Made by a program: the position numbers and the translations under genes
Notes under the pieces: model-generated
Told to the model about the DNA's origin: nothing
Seen by the model: only the letters and a program-made list of their open reading frames with translations
The model's database searches: none
Part shown: piece after piece, positions 60,584 through 64,000 of the stretch
Numbering within the stretch: the first letter of the stretch is position 1
Layout: every line of letters starts with the position of its first letter
From: Acorus gramineus
Taxonomy: Eukaryota > Streptophyta > Magnoliopsida > Acorales > Acoraceae
Direction of reading: 5' to 3'
NCBI GenBank assembly: GCA_030737835.1
Contig: CM060853.1
Span: 11,032,034 to 11,096,033 of the forward strand
Length of the DNA: 64,000 bases

Positions 60584-60680
60584 ATAATGATCTCCTTGTG
60601 GACTACCGACACCATGTGGCTTACCGTATCTAGAACAACAAGGTATACATCTGATGTTTTACAGAGGCACATGTAGAATT

Positions 60681-61343
60681 AGGGCCGGTTCGATATATTA
60701 TGAGGCCTAAGGCGATTAAATAATATTTATTTTAATTTTAAATTATTAATTGTTTACTTAAAAATCATTCTTCTAATTTTTTGGGATGCAAAATTACTAA
60801 TTAAGTTTTTATATGCAAGTTTTTATTTGATTCAAATAAAAGAAGACCTTGTTTTTTATTGTTTACACCACGTAATTTTTTTTTCGTCTACAACAAATAT
60901 GAAGTCCAGAGAGGTTTTTTTATATATATATAAAGAAGAAATAGAGTGAGAAAAATATTTTTTTTAGATAAAAAAGAAATAGATTGAAAAGAATAAAAGA
61001 AGAGAGTGTGGAAAACAATAAGGACACTTTTTTAGGCCTTGTTGTTTCATATTCTCATTTTTTTTTTTATTCAAAAAAACCTTTAAATCTCATTGGTTAT
61101 GTAATTTTTTCTTTTGCTATTTTTTAGATATCATAAAATGTTGTCAATTTTTTATTGGTTACTTTTTAATTATATTAAAATGACTATTAATTATTTTAAA
61201 AAATAAATATTTTTTTGCAATGTGTTAAACTATTATTAGTCAACATCTGGACCTACTTATAAATAAAAAAAATTTAGGGGCCTTTCTGCATCTGGGGGGC
61301 CTAAGGCAATTCCTAAGTTGCTTAGTAAAAGAAACAACCCTGT
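60681..61343. mobile_element. hAT-like non-autonomous element
   Basis: The left end is AGGGCCGGTTC followed by GAGGCCTAAGGCGATT. The right end is GGGGCCTAAGGCAATTCCTAAGTTGCTTAG and finishes AACCCTG. This resembles the plant CAGGGCCGGCCCTG family, in which GGGCCTAAGGC words flank an AT-rich, non-coding core. The 8-bp flanks (GTAGAATT, TGCATAAT) match only partly, so the ends are approximate. Confidence 0.5.
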
Positions 61344-61955
61344 GCATAATGTAATTGACTACTGTCAAATAGCACGTCTCTTCTCGCTTTGATCACTTTG
61401 GGCAATTGGGCACATTGGGGACTAGGGAACATCGCAGTAAGAGAGGGAATGATCGTTCTTCACAACACTGAATTAAACCCAATGTGTTGATAGTTTTTCA
61501 TGAAGGTTCTCTGGCTGAGCACTACATCCATGTATCAAATAGGCCAATCATATGTTTTTTTTTTAATATATATTTTAACTTTCTTATGTAATGGATGTCG
61601 TTTGAAGTTTCTTGAACTATTTTCTTTAAACAACTGAATCAAATGATGTAGATGCTTATTTTGTATATGATGGCTACCAAGTTCAAACTTAAAAAATTCT
61701 GAGTTAATAGATTTTAAATGTTACCATGGCTACCAGGTTGTGAGTGATTCCTTGGCTGAGGATTCATTTAATGTGCAATGTTTTCGAATTTTATTGAATG
61801 TTAGTCAATGCAGTGCTTATTTGAAACCATTTAAATTTAGTATCAATAAGTTTGAATTGCATTGGCTGAATTGATAGGTTTTGACTTTTGAGCAATCACT
61901 AGCCCAAGGCTGAATCAACTAACAGTTTTCCTTGTCCGCTTGGTTCAACATTGGT
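61344..61955. other. Intergenic region
   Basis: No gene or recognisable repeat was seen in this stretch. Confidence 0.4.
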
Positions 61956-62224
61956 AATGTCGACAATAGTAGATTCTACAACAATTGGATTGTCGAATCA
62001 AGTAGAGCTAAAACAATAGGTCCAATATATACATCAACAGTCGTAATGTTGACAATATCAACTTTTGTTGACATTTGTATTGTCGAATGAAGTAAAACAA
62101 AAACAGTAGATCCACTACATTCCTTATCAGTAGTAGTGTTGACAATAATATCAACTTCTGTCAACATCGAGATTGTCAAGTCAAGCAAAATCAAGACAGT
62201 AAATTTCATACATAAATCGACAAT
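61956..62224. repeat. Tandem repeat, about 90-bp unit x3
   Basis: Units start at 61956, 62045 and 62135. Each has A(A/G)TGT.GACAAT, TTGTC(G/A)A.T(G/C)AAG.A and ACA(G/A)TA(G/A) words. The minus strand is open over most of the array and repeats a 30-residue unit (DSTIQ, HSTIQ or DLTIS, then M.T.VDI.N.TT), because the period is close to 90. Confidence 0.75.
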
Positions 62225-63518
62225 ACTAGTATCACGTCTCTCGATATCTAAATTGTTGATTCAGTGATTGGGATGAGTTAGATTAATATGGGGTGGATTG
62301 TGGTGGAGTGAGTTTGGCTGCATTCAGAAACTAATATACATTTTTCCCAAATTTTAAAAATTAACATATATTTAGGTGTACAGAATATCAATGTATCAAC
62401 TCCAAAAAATATATAAATCTAATATGTAATGTAAAGTTATACATATTTGTATTACATATGTTCAAATGTCTACAAAATTATACTCATTGTACAGCAACTA
62501 GAAGTCATGACTCCGAACGTGAACAAGATTCGAATATTGATATATATGTATTTGATTGATTTATGATAGTGGTAATAAAATAATAATCTTATCCAATTAC
62601 TGGTTTATTCTGCGTTCCATTCCTGTTTTGATTTATTTTAGATGTATGTTTTATAATTTAATTATTTAAAATATCATATGTTTTGTCTGACAAAACATTT
62701 ACATTGTGCAACATCTCTTTTTTAAGTAGAAAATCTTTCATTTCGATTGATGAATTTGAGAGTTGGTTACATAAATATAAATGGAAAAAATGACACTAAT
62801 CATTGTAACCCAAATTTTGAACCTTTTAAAATCATACTGATTGGGAGTAAACATAAAAGAATGAATAACAAAACACAACCACATTCCACAAAGAATAACC
62901 AACACAATTCATGAATGATACTGGATTTGATCAGAGTTCCAGGATCCTCAAAACTTATTTGGGATTCACATGATTTATTTGAAATGAAAGGAATTAAACA
63001 TTAAAAAACACCAAATTTCATTCCACATCAGAACAGCTTGTTCAATCAGTTCAAAACCAACATACTGAACCAGTGGCACTGGCACATATATTTTGCAACA
63101 CAACATATCCAGGATACCCATTAAAAAAAAACAGAGACATTCTATAAAGGTTATATGATCAAGTATCCACCAATAAAATAAAATAAAAAGGAAAAAGAAA
63201 TACTTCTCATGAATCAAAACCAGAAGAAGCTACTGACATTCAACTTACCAGTTGCAGCCCCCCCTTGCCTGATCTATAATACTTATATCTCTTTTTATCT
63301 CTCATCCTTTCCTCATCTTGGATCTTGCATATCTTTTGACAAACAAAAGTCAAGAAATGCATTGACATTGTGCCATGTGACACCATTATACCATGATGAG
63401 TTAAAAAAAGAAAGATGAACAGCATTTCTATCAACAATTTCCATGAGCATTTGCAATGGGGTATCTAAATGTTTCCATTTTAGAGAGAGAAATATATTCA
63501 AATAATAAAACGTGCTTT
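62225..63518. other. Intergenic; possible unrecognised exons on the minus strand
   Basis: Minus-strand frames at about 63313-63534 (HLDTPLQMLMEIVDRNAVHL) and 62975-63217 (VPVPLVQYVGFELIEQAVLM) look less random than their surroundings, and GTAAGTTG after 63248 could be a splice donor. I cannot connect them into a gene or name a family, and they may be part of a repeat. Confidence 0.25.
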
Positions 63519-63958
63519 TAGAGCACCACATCAAATACTAATTCCAACATAAAATCTCTATCTCCATCTCCATTCTCTAGTAAAATAATCTCTTCCAAAA
63601 CTTTAACACCTCTCTCCTGTTCTTCTTTTACATATAAAAGCCAACAAGGTACTACTAAAAACTACATCGTTTTAATTTATATGGAGTTACTTAAATCAAA
63701 TTAATATTAATGGAAAATATAATTTTTTTTAATATATTACTTTAAAATATATGTTAAACATATATTCAATTTTGGTCTCATTTTTAAATGTATTTCCAAT
63801 GATACCAAATTTGTAAGAATTAGATTTATAAAATAAATGTAAAGAACAAAAAACAGTGAATATCCAACTTTGGAGACTCAAAATGGGATCTTTAAAATAA
63901 AAATCCCATATAGTATCATTGCAGCTCCACCATAGAGCATGGTTGGGAGATGCTCTAA
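63519..63958. mobile_element. Possible MITE at the window's right edge
   Basis: The left end TTAGAGCACCACATC faces the right end GGGAGATGCTCTAA (reversed, TTAGAGCATCTCCC). The AT-rich 440-bp interior is non-coding. The GAGCATCTCC word is shared with the sequence at 37183-37195. No target duplication was resolved. Confidence 0.35.
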
Positions 63959-64000
63959 GATGGGAATGACTAAAAATGGTCCAGTGGTCTCCAATTTCAA

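Noticed and set aside
1-64000. CRISPR arrays, bacterial operons, plastid or mitochondrial insertions
   Set aside because: The tandem arrays present lack CRISPR-like spacing, and no organellar gene was recognised.

Overview
This window looks like nuclear DNA of a flowering plant. It is AT-rich, with long introns, GT-AG splice sites, a plant K+ efflux antiporter, a chloroplast-type protein with a transit peptide, and dense LTR, MULE, MITE and LINE debris. I found no plastid or mitochondrial segment and no bacterial features. The species cannot be named from the sequence.

Two complete protein-coding genes were reconstructed exon by exon, both on the minus strand. The first (3088-17520) is a 20-exon KEA4/KEA6-type K+/H+ antiporter of 579 residues. 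The second (28369-37829) is a 9-exon chloroplast protein of 383 residues that I assign, less firmly, to the PRDA1 family. All exon phases join and neither gene has an internal stop. A single tRNA-Lys(UUU) gene lies at 58457-58529 (minus).

Layout. 1-3087: AT-rich intergenic DNA with palindromes and a tandem duplication. 3088-17700: KEA gene and promoter, with L1-type LINE 3' ends in its introns. 17700-23060: repeats, including a solo LTR with a perfect 5-bp target duplication nested in a MITE-like element, and a small gene fragment. 23244-25944: truncated Ty1/copia element. 26828-27700: MITE-like element and an RNase H-like fragment. 28369-37940: PRDA1-like gene; its 5.66-kb intron 4 holds a decayed Ty3/gypsy gag. 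38500-40269: element rich in inverted TGTATCTGAA-like words. 40270-51132: large LTR element without pol, carrying a gag ORF plus an unrecognised 414-codon ORF; its right LTR is split by a 2.27-kb MULE that carries a gene-like fragment. 51933-55360: probable solo LTR of another family, holding tandem repeats and a roughly 1-kb extremely CpG-rich tract. 56225-58347: partial duplicate of PRDA1-like exon 1, itself split by about 1.57 kb of AT-rich DNA. 58457-64000: tRNA, short tandem arrays, a hAT-like element and a MITE-like end.

The two genes are not evidently connected in function: one is a membrane cation/proton exchanger and the other is probably a plastid gene-expression factor. The most unusual material is the pol-less LTR element with its repetitive second ORF and nested MULE, and the CpG-rich tract inside the neighbouring solo LTR.
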